From NCBI GenBank assembly GCA_029946075.1, contig JAQSDT010000222.1:1-5357 (forward strand): DNA of 5,357 nt, written 5' to 3'. The position numbers were made by a program, and so were the translations under genes. This DNA comes from a bacterium. GTDB lineage: Bacteria; Pseudomonadota; Alphaproteobacteria; Rhizobiales; Xanthobacteraceae. This document shows, one piece after another, positions 1 through 5,357 of the stretch (within the stretch, counting starts at the first letter, position 1; the number at the start of each line of letters is the position of its first letter). The notes under the pieces were generated by a model. The model saw only the letters and a program-made list of their open reading frames with translations. It had not been told where the DNA came from and did not search any database.

Positions 1-1439
1 GCCGCGAGATCCAGCGAGCTGCTGCGCTGGTTGTCGCAGTCCGCCAGGATGACGGCGAACTCGTCGCCGCCGAGGCGCGCCAGCACGTCGGTTTTGCGCA
101 GCGTGGACTTGAGGCGGCTTGCGACCTGCCGCAGCAGTTCGTCGCCGGCGGCATGGCCGAGCGAATCGTTGACGTTCTTGAAGCGATCGAGGTCGAGCAT
201 GAGGATCGTGTACGAGCCGCCGCCGCGCCGCTCGTACGTGTTGACGTCGTGAAGCTGCTCCAGGAAATACGCCCGGTTCGGCAGACCGGTCAGAATGTCG
301 GTTTGCGCCAGTTCCAGCACCCGCCGGTTCGCCCGCGAGAGCTGTCGCGCATTGCGGTTCAGCAGCCACAGATAGGCGGCGAGGAACGAGGTGATGATGA
401 TGCCGGCCAGCAGCACCGCCAGGGCGCGGTGATAATGCGGGTTGAGCGGACCATCGACGGTGGGAGCTGCCCGCACCTGCCAGGTGGCGTCGCCGACTTT
501 GAGCACGCCGTTCCAGTGCGGCGCCCGCGGTGAGATTGATGCCGATTCGGGCCAGCGACCGGATGAAAAATCCGGCGCGTCTCCCGACCTCAAGCCGGCA
601 GCGTCCGTCGGAAAGACATCGATGCTGACGGCCGGGCTTGCCACCGTGATCGTCCGGATCGATTGCAACAGCGGCTGCAGATTGAAGATCGCTACGACGT
701 ATCCGGCCAGATTGCGCCGGCGGTCGGCGACCGTCGTGCGCGACGTGCCTTTGGCATAGACCGGGACGGTGACGAGGACGCCGATCGGCCGCACACCGCT
801 TCTCGGCTGATACAGCTGATCGCGAAGCGTCGTGATGACGTCGTTGTCGCGTGCGCGTTGCAGCGCCGCCCGACGCTCCGGGTCGGCGGAATAATCGAGT
901 CCATAGACCTTCGAGGTCTTCGGCTCCGTGGAGTAGAAGACGGGCAAATACTCGTCGCTCTCGGGCGCTGTCTTGACGGCACCATCCGCACCGAGCGATT
1001 TGATCTGATAACCGGAGACGCCGTCGGCAATTGCCGCCGCCTCATATTCGGCGCGCTCCTTTCGATTGACGCGCGGTATCCAGCCGATCCGCAGGATACC
1101 CGGATGACGTTCGAACAGGCGCCCCGCAAATGTTTCGAACTCGCTGCGCGTGATCTCTTCGCTGGCGGACTCGAACAAGGTACGCAGCGCGACCAGGCGG
1201 CTGATATATTCGTTGGTGCCGTTCTGCATGACGATCGCCTGGGTCTCGGCGACAGCCTCGAACTCGACCTTGGTGACCCGCTCTTCCCACTGGCTGACGG
1301 CATAGGCTCCAGCCAGCGACAGCAACAGGCCGATGCCCATCGCGATCACGGCTGGACTGCAGCAGGCCCGCAGCGCATTTCGGCGGTGCGGGATCGCCGC
1401 GCCTCCCCGACCAGCAATATCTGGATTGCGCTCGCTCAT
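1..1439 (-). CDS. CHASE-domain diguanylate cyclase (GGDEF), C-terminus beyond window edge
   Basis: Translating the minus strand from ATG at 1439 gives 479 open codons to the left edge, so the gene is partial. A basic N-terminus is followed by a membrane helix (about residues 29-48). Next comes a periplasmic CHASE domain (roughly 80-260) with family-typical stretches such as GWIPRVNR (W120), YLPVFY (164-169) and DPERRAALQRARD (186-198). A second helix spans about 339-360. The cytoplasmic GGDEF domain has TDILTGLPNR (380-389), DLDRFKNVND (416-425), GGDEF (457-461) and an I-site RKTD (448-451) exactly five residues before GGDEF. By family knowledge it makes c-di-GMP from two GTP and is product-inhibited at the I-site; the CHASE domain would bind an unknown extracellular ligand. 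About 85 GGDEF residues, and possibly an EAL domain, lie off the edge. I chose the ATG at 1439 because a purine-rich stretch (minus-strand reading of 1449-1458) precedes it. An in-frame ATG at 1499 would add 20 basic residues but has no evident ribosome site. Confidence 0.93.
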   Translation of the reverse strand, partial: MSERNPDIAGRGGAAIPHRRNALRACCSPAVIAMGIGLLLSLAGAYAVSQWEERVTKVEFEAVAETQAIVMQNGTNEYISRLVALRTLFESASEEITRSEFETFAGRLFERHPGILRIGWIPRVNRKERAEYEAAAIADGVSGYQIKSLGADGAVKTAPESDEYLPVFYSTEPKTSKVYGLDYSADPERRAALQRARDNDVITTLRDQLYQPRSGVRPIGVLVTVPVYAKGTSRTTVADRRRNLAGYVVAIFNLQPLLQSIRTITVASPAVSIDVFPTDAAGLRSGDAPDFSSGRWPESASISPRAPHWNGVLKVGDATWQVRAAPTVDGPLNPHYHRALAVLLAGIIITSFLAAYLWLLNRNARQLSRANRRVLELAQTDILTGLPNRAYFLEQLHDVNTYERRGGGSYTILMLDLDRFKNVNDSLGHAAGDELLRQVASRLKSTLRKTDVLARLGGDEFAVILADCDNQRSSSLDLA

Positions 1440-1713
1440 CTCGGTCCGCTTCTTCCCCAGGCCCCTCGCCGAAAAACCCTTCCGGCGTCCGTGGATCATC
1501 GGACATAGACTTGCGTTAAAAACTGGAGAATCCGGCGAAACGAGCCCGGCGAGTTTGACCGCCGTAGTTAACGCGAGGTGCCAAAGCGCCGGTCGGGCGT
1601 GAATTTACCCGGAATAATACGGGTGATGCGGGTGTCGTGAGTTAGCGAGGTCTTCACGCCAAACATCTAGAGTAGCCGGGTGAGAACGAATTTCCGCTCC
1701 CAAAGATGTCCCC
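1440..1713. promoter_or_regulatory. Divergent intergenic region between the CHASE-GGDEF and binding-protein genes
   Basis: This stretch lies between two genes transcribed away from each other, so it should hold both of their promoters. I see no convincing -35/-10 pair on either strand: TTGACC occurs at 1555-1560 (plus) but lacks a plausible -10 about 17 bases on. The AT-rich part around 1601-1620 is the likeliest place for promoter or operator elements. Small reading frames in this region overlap the real genes or lack ribosome sites, and I do not support them. Confidence 0.5.
1607..1624. repeat. Short inverted repeat, possible operator in the divergent region
   Basis: ACCCG (1607-1611) and CGGGT (1620-1624) are perfect 5-bp inverted arms around the AT-only-but-one spacer GAATAATA. 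The position, about 90 bp before the binding-protein start and 170 bp before the CHASE-GGDEF start, would suit a dimeric regulator. Arms this short can arise by chance in GC-rich DNA, so the call is weak. Confidence 0.25.
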
Positions 1714-2874
1714 ATGGTTAGACCACGCACGAAAATCCTGGCAAGGCTGATGGTCCTGGTCGCGCTTGCCTGCCCGCAGGCGCGGGCCGAAACCGGCGTG
1801 AGCGCCGACAGCATCGTCTTCGGTCAGGCGGCGGCGCTCGAGGGTCCTTCGTCCGCACTCGGCCAGGGCATGCGACAGGGCATTCTGGCCGCGTTCGCCG
1901 AAGTCAACGCTCGCGGCGGGATCCACGGCCGCAAGCTCAGCCTCGTCAGTCGCGACGACGGCTATGATCCCGACCGTTCGGTGGTACAAACCACCAGGTT
2001 GATCGACGAAGACCGGGTATTTGCACTGATCGGCGGCGTCGGTACCCCGACCGCAATCGCCACCGTTCCGATTTCGAGCGCCCGCGGCGTGCCGTTCATC
2101 GGCCCGTTCACCGGCGCCGAATTCCTCCGCGCGCCAGAGCATCGCAACGTCGTCAACATTCGCGCCAGCTACGGCGCCGAAGCCGAAGCCTGGGTCAGGC
2201 ATCTCACCGAAGATCTTCACTTCAAGAACATCGCAATCTTCTATCAGGACGATTCCTTCGGCCGCGACGGGCTCGCCGGCGTCAAGCGCGCGCTGGAAAA
2301 GCGCGGTCTGGAGCTGAGCGCGGAAGGAACATTCGAACGCAACACGCGGGCCGTCGGTGCGGCGCTGCGAATGCTCAAGCGCGCGGAGCCCGAGGCCGTG
2401 GTCATGGTCGGCACTTACGGGCCATGCGCCGAGTTCATCAAGCTTTCGCACAAGGCCGGCTTCCGTCCGACCTTCGTCAACGTCTCCTTTGTCGGCGCCA
2501 ACGCGCTTGCCAAGGAACTCGGCGCATCGGGTGAAGGCGTCGTCGTTTCCCAGGTGGTGCCGTTTCCCTGGGACACCTCACTGAAACTGGTCGCGGACTA
2601 TCAGGCCGCGCAACGGGCGCTCGATCCCGCTTTGCCGCCGGGCTTCGTTTCGCTGGAAGGATATCTTTCCGGCCGTCTCGCAGCCGCGGCCCTTGAACTG
2701 GCCGGGCCGAACCCGACACGGGCCGGCCTGTTGCGGGTCATCCATGAGGTCGGACGATTCGACCTCAGCGGCAGCATCATCACCTTTGGGACGCAGATGC
2801 AGCAAGCCCCGCCCAAAGTCTTCCTGACCGTGATCCAGAAGGACGGCTCCTTCAAGGCCGTCGATCGGCTGTGA
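1714..2874 (+). CDS. Orphan periplasmic ABC substrate-binding protein, branched-chain amino acid type (Peripla_BP_6)
   Basis: The 386-residue product begins with a Sec signal peptide: basic MVRPRTK, a hydrophobic core, and ARA at 23-25 as the probable cleavage site before ETG. The mature protein has the LivK-like type I periplasmic-binding fold in the usual order: FGQAAALEGPSSALG (36-50), NARGGIHGRKL (65-75), RDDGYDP (80-86), LIDEDRVFALIGGVGTPTA (96-114), PFIGPFTGAEFLR (127-139) and IAIFYQDDSFGRDGL (173-187), then the second lobe to SLEGYLSGRLAAAALE (313-328). Length is normal for the family. Such proteins bind amino acids, amides, urea or aromatic acids in the periplasm; the ligand cannot be read here. 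No permease or ATPase gene adjoins it and a terminator follows directly, so it is probably a single-gene transcript. It may serve the divergent CHASE-GGDEF sensor or a distant importer. The start lacks a clear Shine-Dalgarno sequence (only AAAG nearby), but the signal peptide fixes it well. Confidence 0.92.
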   Translation: MVRPRTKILARLMVLVALACPQARAETGVSADSIVFGQAAALEGPSSALGQGMRQGILAAFAEVNARGGIHGRKLSLVSRDDGYDPDRSVVQTTRLIDEDRVFALIGGVGTPTAIATVPISSARGVPFIGPFTGAEFLRAPEHRNVVNIRASYGAEAEAWVRHLTEDLHFKNIAIFYQDDSFGRDGLAGVKRALEKRGLELSAEGTFERNTRAVGAALRMLKRAEPEAVVMVGTYGPCAEFIKLSHKAGFRPTFVNVSFVGANALAKELGASGEGVVVSQVVPFPWDTSLKLVADYQAAQRALDPALPPGFVSLEGYLSGRLAAAALELAGPNPTRAGLLRVIHEVGRFDLSGSIITFGTQMQQAPPKVFLTVIQKDGSFKAVDRL

Positions 2875-2883
2875 TACCGGCCT

Positions 2884-2930
2884 GAACCGGCGCTACGCCG
2901 GTTCCGCTTCGCTGCGTCCGCGCAGCTTTT
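2884..2930 (+). terminator. Paired hairpins with T tract after the orphan binding-protein gene
   Basis: A perfect 9-bp stem, GAACCGGCG (2884-2892) with CGCCGGTTC (2896-2904), closes a three-base CTA loop only 9 bases after the stop codon. A second 6-bp stem, GCTGCG (2911-2916) with CGCAGC (2921-2926), has a TCCG loop and is followed at once by TTTT (2927-2930). The second has the form of a short Rho-independent terminator; the first probably protects or stabilises the 3' end. Together they separate this gene from the transport operon that follows on the same strand. Confidence 0.75.
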
Positions 2931-2992
2931 CCCTGATCCGCAAGCCTCTATTGCCAACAAGTCGGGTTGCAACGGCTCGCCGTTTTTGGCCT

Positions 2993-3024
2993 ATTGTCGT
3001 CGGCAACAATGGTCCGATGCCGAC
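2993..3024 (+). repeat. Overlapping inverted repeats in the operon leader
   Basis: Two inverted repeats interlock just upstream of the ribosome site. ATTGT (2993-2997) pairs with ACAAT (3006-3010). GTCGGCA (2999-3005) pairs perfectly with TGCCGAC (3018-3024) over a 12-base loop. The left arm of the second lies within the loop of the first, and the right arm of the first lies within the loop of the second, so as RNA they would compete or form a pseudoknot; as DNA they could be an operator. No known riboswitch class is recognised. Confidence 0.35.
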
Positions 3025-3034
3025 AAGAAAAGCC

Positions 3035-3040
3035 GAGGGG
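3035..3040 (+). promoter_or_regulatory. Ribosome binding site that fixes the start of the transport binding protein
   Basis: GAGGGG lies six bases before the ATG at 3047. This spacing, and the signal peptide that begins exactly there, select this ATG over the longer in-frame alternatives (TTG 2951, ATG 3017). Confidence 0.75.
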
Positions 3041-3046
3041 AACAGG

Positions 3047-4366
3047 ATGCACCGCCGTTTGATGCTGTTGTTATGCGCGTCGCTGATATCGAGCGCAGCT
3101 CAGGCGCAGGCGCCGGCCGGCAAGGTGACGGTGATCACGTCTTTCTCCAAGGAGGTCACCGACCCGATCAAGAAGGCGTTCGAAGCGGCCATTCCCGGCG
3201 CGACGCTGGAGGTCCAGAACCGCAACACCAACGCCGGCGTGAAGTACCTCGAGGAGACCAGGGCCAACAACCAGGTCGATTTGTTCTGGGCCTCGGCGCC
3301 CGACGCGTTCGAAGTTCTCAAGGGCAAGGGGCTGCTGCAGAAATACGCGTCGAAGGCCACCGGCATTCCCGAGAAGATCGGGCAATACCCGATCAACGAT
3401 CCGGCCGGCTTCTATTTCGGCTTCGCCGCCTCGGGCTACGGCATCATGTGGAACGAGCGCTACGCCAAAGCCAACAAGCTGCCCGAGCCGAAGGAATGGC
3501 AGGACCTCGCCAGGCCGGCCTATTACGACCACGTCTCGATCGCCGCGCCCTCGCGCTCCGGCACCACACACCTCACCATTGAAGCCGTGCTGCAGGGCGA
3601 AGGCTGGGCCAAGGGCTGGGCCACCGTCAAATCCATGGCCGGCAATTTTCGCAGCGTCACCGAACGATCGTTCGGCGTTCCCGAGGCCGTCAATTCCGGC
3701 CAGGTCGGCTACGGCATCGTGATCGACTTCTTCGCCTTTTCGGCCCAGGCCGCGGGCTTTCCGGTGAAATTCATCTATCCCACCGTCACCACCATCGTGC
3801 CGGCCAATGTCGGCATTGTCGCCAGCGCCCCGAACAAGGCCGCCGCCGAAGCTTTCGTCGAATTCCTGCTGTCGCCTGCGGGCCAGCAAGTGCTGTTCGA
3901 TCCAGGCATCCGGCGTCTGCCCGTCAATCCCGACGTCTACGCCAAGGCGCCCGCGAACTATCCGAATCCCTTCAAGGATCCCCGCCTCAGCTCGATGGTC
4001 AAATTCGACGTCACCAAATCGGAAGTGCGCAACGATGTCGTCGACGTTCTGTTCGATCAGTTGATCTCGTTTCAGCTCGAGCCGCTGAAGGCCGCCACCA
4101 AGGCGATTCACGCGGCAGAGGCTGCGCTTGCCAGGAAGGACAATTCGCAAGCCCGCGCGCTCGTCGTCCAGGCGCGCGAACTGATCGGCGCCATGCCGGT
4201 GGATGAGGCCGCCGCCTCCTCGAAGGAAACCATCGGCGCGTTCGGCGGAAAAAAGGAAAAAGGCGCGCGGCAGGCCGAACTCGAACAGCAATGGGCGGCG
4301 TTCGCCAAGCAGAACTACGCCCAGGCCCAGTCCAGGGCCGAGGAAGCGTTGAAGCTGGCCAAGTGA
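3047..4366 (+). CDS. ABC transporter periplasmic solute-binding protein, FbpA/AfuA/PgtC-like, with C-terminal helical extension
   Basis: The 439-residue product starts with a Sec signal peptide (MHRR, a hydrophobic stretch, cleavage probably after AQA at 18-20 or 20-22). The mature N-terminus KVTVITSFSKE (26-36), DLFWASAPDAFEVLKGKGLL (78-97), an SRSGTTH anion-loop-like stretch (169-175) and AVNSGQVGYGIVIDFFAF (214-231) place it in the COG1840-type solute-binding group that serves FbpB-type permeases. Members bind ferric iron, phosphonates, phosphoglycerate or other small anions. Where ferric-binding members carry a Tyr-Tyr pair this protein has Phe228-Phe229, which argues against iron. FbpA-type proteins are usually around 330-340 residues. 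This one carries roughly 120 more (about 318-439), rich in Ala, Lys, Glu and Gln and predicted mainly helical, with a GGKKEKG linker (400-406). PgtC-like regulatory binding proteins are the other comparison I considered. The permease gene follows after 43 bases, so the two are almost certainly co-transcribed. The substrate is unknown. Confidence 0.9.
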   Translation: MHRRLMLLLCASLISSAAQAQAPAGKVTVITSFSKEVTDPIKKAFEAAIPGATLEVQNRNTNAGVKYLEETRANNQVDLFWASAPDAFEVLKGKGLLQKYASKATGIPEKIGQYPINDPAGFYFGFAASGYGIMWNERYAKANKLPEPKEWQDLARPAYYDHVSIAAPSRSGTTHLTIEAVLQGEGWAKGWATVKSMAGNFRSVTERSFGVPEAVNSGQVGYGIVIDFFAFSAQAAGFPVKFIYPTVTTIVPANVGIVASAPNKAAAEAFVEFLLSPAGQQVLFDPGIRRLPVNPDVYAKAPANYPNPFKDPRLSSMVKFDVTKSEVRNDVVDVLFDQLISFQLEPLKAATKAIHAAEAALARKDNSQARALVVQARELIGAMPVDEAAASSKETIGAFGGKKEKGARQAELEQQWAAFAKQNYAQAQSRAEEALKLAK

Positions 4367-4409
4367 CGGGATCGCACGCAGCTGCGGGGAACTCCGGAGA
4401 GGTCGCGGC

Positions 4410-5357
4410 ATGAGCGTCCTCTCGATCGGGAGCATGCGGTCGCGATTGTCGGCGACACCAGGCCAGATCGTGCTGGCGCTGCTGGTAGCCGTTTTCCTTG
4501 CCCTGTTTTTGATTTGGCCGTCGGCGATGGTGATCTATGTCGCTTTCACCGAAAAGGGCGGCGGCGCGTTCACGCTGGTCAATTTCGCCGACTTCTTCCG
4601 CACCGAACTATTCCTGCGCTCGTTCTGGAATTCGTTCTACGTGTCGGGCATGGCAGTGATCGGCGCGTCGCTGCTGGCGCTTCCGCTCGCCTACATCACG
4701 TCGCGCTTTTCGTTTCGCGGCACGATCCTGATCCAGACGCTGGGGTTCCTGCCGCTGATCATGCCGCCGTTCGTCGGTGCGGTCGCGATGCAGCTGTTCT
4801 TCGGCCGCAACGGCAGCGTCAATCTGCTGCTGGACGACTGGCTCGGCTTCAAGATTGCGTTCATGGACGGCCTCAACGGCGTGATTTTCGTCCAGTCGAT
4901 CCACTATTTCCCGTTCATCCTCATCAACCTGTCGGCGGCGCTGCGCAACATCGACAGCTCGATGGAAGAGGCCGCGCAGAATCTCGGCGCATCCGGCTTC
5001 CGGCTGTTTCGCCGCATCGTGTTTCCGCTGGCGATGCCCGGCTATATCGCCGGCGCCTCGCTGGTGTTCGTCAAGGTGTTCGACGATCTTGCGACCCCCC
5101 TGCTCCTGAACGTGAAGGACATGCTGGCGCCGCAGGCCTATCTGCGCGTCACCTCGATCGGCATCGCCGATCCCATGGGCTATGTGATCGCGGTGGTGCT
5201 GATCGTGGCCTCGGTCGCCGCCATGGCGGCCTCGGCGCTCGCCACCCGCGGCATCGACTATTCCACCGTGCAGCGTGGCGGCGGCGGGCTGACAAGGCGC
5301 GCGCTGCGGCCGTTCGAGAGCGCCCTCGCCTACCTTACGGTGACGCTGATCCTGCTC
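4410..5357 (+). CDS. ABC transporter permease, FbpB-like (probably two fused permease domains), C-terminus beyond window edge
   Basis: ATG at 4410 follows GGAGAGG (4396-4402) by seven bases; 316 codons remain open to the right edge. Hydrophobic helices appear at about residues 19-46, 74-97, 106-131, 157-177, 209-231 and 256-278, which is one complete MetI-type (BPD_transp_1) permease domain. The cytoplasmic coupling loop that contacts the ATPase is intact: EAA (187-189), Gly193, then nine residues to Ile203 and FP (205-206), matching the EAA-x3-G-x9-I-x-LP pattern with Phe for Leu. After a Gly-rich basic linker (about 289-300) a further hydrophobic segment begins near 303, as expected for the second half of a two-domain permease of about 550 residues. 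It would pass the solute delivered by the upstream binding protein across the inner membrane, with an ATPase expected further downstream. Related permeases handle Fe3+, 2-aminoethylphosphonate, phosphoglycerate or thiamine; the sequence alone does not choose among them. Confidence 0.93.
   Translation, partial: MSVLSIGSMRSRLSATPGQIVLALLVAVFLALFLIWPSAMVIYVAFTEKGGGAFTLVNFADFFRTELFLRSFWNSFYVSGMAVIGASLLALPLAYITSRFSFRGTILIQTLGFLPLIMPPFVGAVAMQLFFGRNGSVNLLLDDWLGFKIAFMDGLNGVIFVQSIHYFPFILINLSAALRNIDSSMEEAAQNLGASGFRLFRRIVFPLAMPGYIAGASLVFVKVFDDLATPLLLNVKDMLAPQAYLRVTSIGIADPMGYVIAVVLIVASVAAMAASALATRGIDYSTVQRGGGGLTRRALRPFESALAYLTVTLILL

Larger units (their letters stand above)
2931..3046 (+). promoter_or_regulatory. 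Promoter and 5' leader region of the transport operon
   Basis: The region lies between the terminator and the start of the binding-protein gene, so the operon promoter should be here. The best candidate is TTGCAA (2967-2972) with TATTGT (2992-2997), but the 19-base spacer is long and the -10 matches consensus at only four of six positions. TTGCAA sits inside an 8-bp perfect palindrome, GTTGCAAC (2966-2973), which could be a regulator site overlapping the -35. The open frame continues upstream from a TTG at 2951, but those 32 residues look like leader rather than protein. Confidence 0.4.

Noticed and set aside
1042..1506. Minus-strand 154-residue frame starting at ATG 1506
   Set aside because: It is out of frame with the CHASE-GGDEF protein and its product is Arg-rich without family features; the true frame starts at 1439 (or 1499).
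153..1508. Plus-strand open frames across the left 1.5 kb
   Set aside because: They are antisense to the CHASE-GGDEF gene, whose minus-strand translation shows unmistakable domain motifs; the plus-strand products show only low-complexity Arg-rich sequence.
1578..1584. TTGGCAC on the minus strand, resembling the -24 element of a sigma-54 promoter
   Set aside because: The required GC of the -12 element is absent at the correct spacing, so only a half-match remains.
2951..3046. N-terminal extension of the transport binding protein from TTG 2951
   Set aside because: The signal peptide and a well-placed GAGGGG both fix the start at 3047; the extension would bury the signal peptide behind 32 residues with no family support.
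4377..4386. CGCAGCTGCG perfect 10-bp palindrome between the binding-protein and permease genes
   Set aside because: It has no loop, is short, lacks a T tract and sits within a 43-bp operon gap; it is not a credible terminator and may be chance.
3071..4435. Long 454-residue minus-strand open frame
   Set aside because: It is antisense to the solute-binding protein gene. Gly/Arg/Asp-rich content is typical of shadow frames in GC-rich coding DNA, and it has no signal peptide or recognisable domain.

Overview
The window is GC-rich and ordinary in coding style. Codon use, gene types and protein wording suggest an alphaproteobacterium, plausibly a Bradyrhizobium/Rhodopseudomonas relative. That assignment is an impression from the sequence, not a database result. 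There are four protein-coding genes, two of them cut by the window edges. I see no RNA genes, insertion sequences, CRISPR arrays or phage genes.

Left part (1-1439, minus strand): the N-terminal 479 residues of an inner-membrane c-di-GMP signalling protein. It has a periplasmic CHASE sensor domain between two membrane helices, then a cytoplasmic GGDEF domain with an intact GGDEF motif and a correctly spaced RxxD inhibitory site. The gene runs off the left edge, so a C-terminal EAL domain cannot be confirmed or excluded. A 274-bp divergent intergenic region (1440-1713) separates it from an oppositely transcribed periplasmic binding protein of the LivK-like type (1714-2874). That gene has no permease or ATPase beside it and is closed by paired hairpins ending in TTTT (2884-2930). 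The layout suggests a sensory pair, periplasmic ligand receptor plus c-di-GMP output, though this is inference.

Right part (2931-5357, plus strand): a structured leader precedes the start of an ABC importer operon. The first gene (3047-4366) encodes a periplasmic solute-binding protein of the FbpA/AfuA/PgtC group with an unusual C-terminal helical extension of about 120 residues. The second (from 4410) encodes the inner-membrane permease, of the type that usually carries two fused permease domains, and runs off the right edge. An ATPase gene would be expected further right but is not visible. The substrate cannot be read from the sequence. The usual tyrosine pair of ferric-iron binders appears to be replaced by Phe-Phe, which argues against iron.

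Nothing here amounts to a clearly new system. The items most worth checking are the CHASE-GGDEF/orphan receptor pairing, the extended binding protein, and the overlapping inverted repeats in the transport operon leader.
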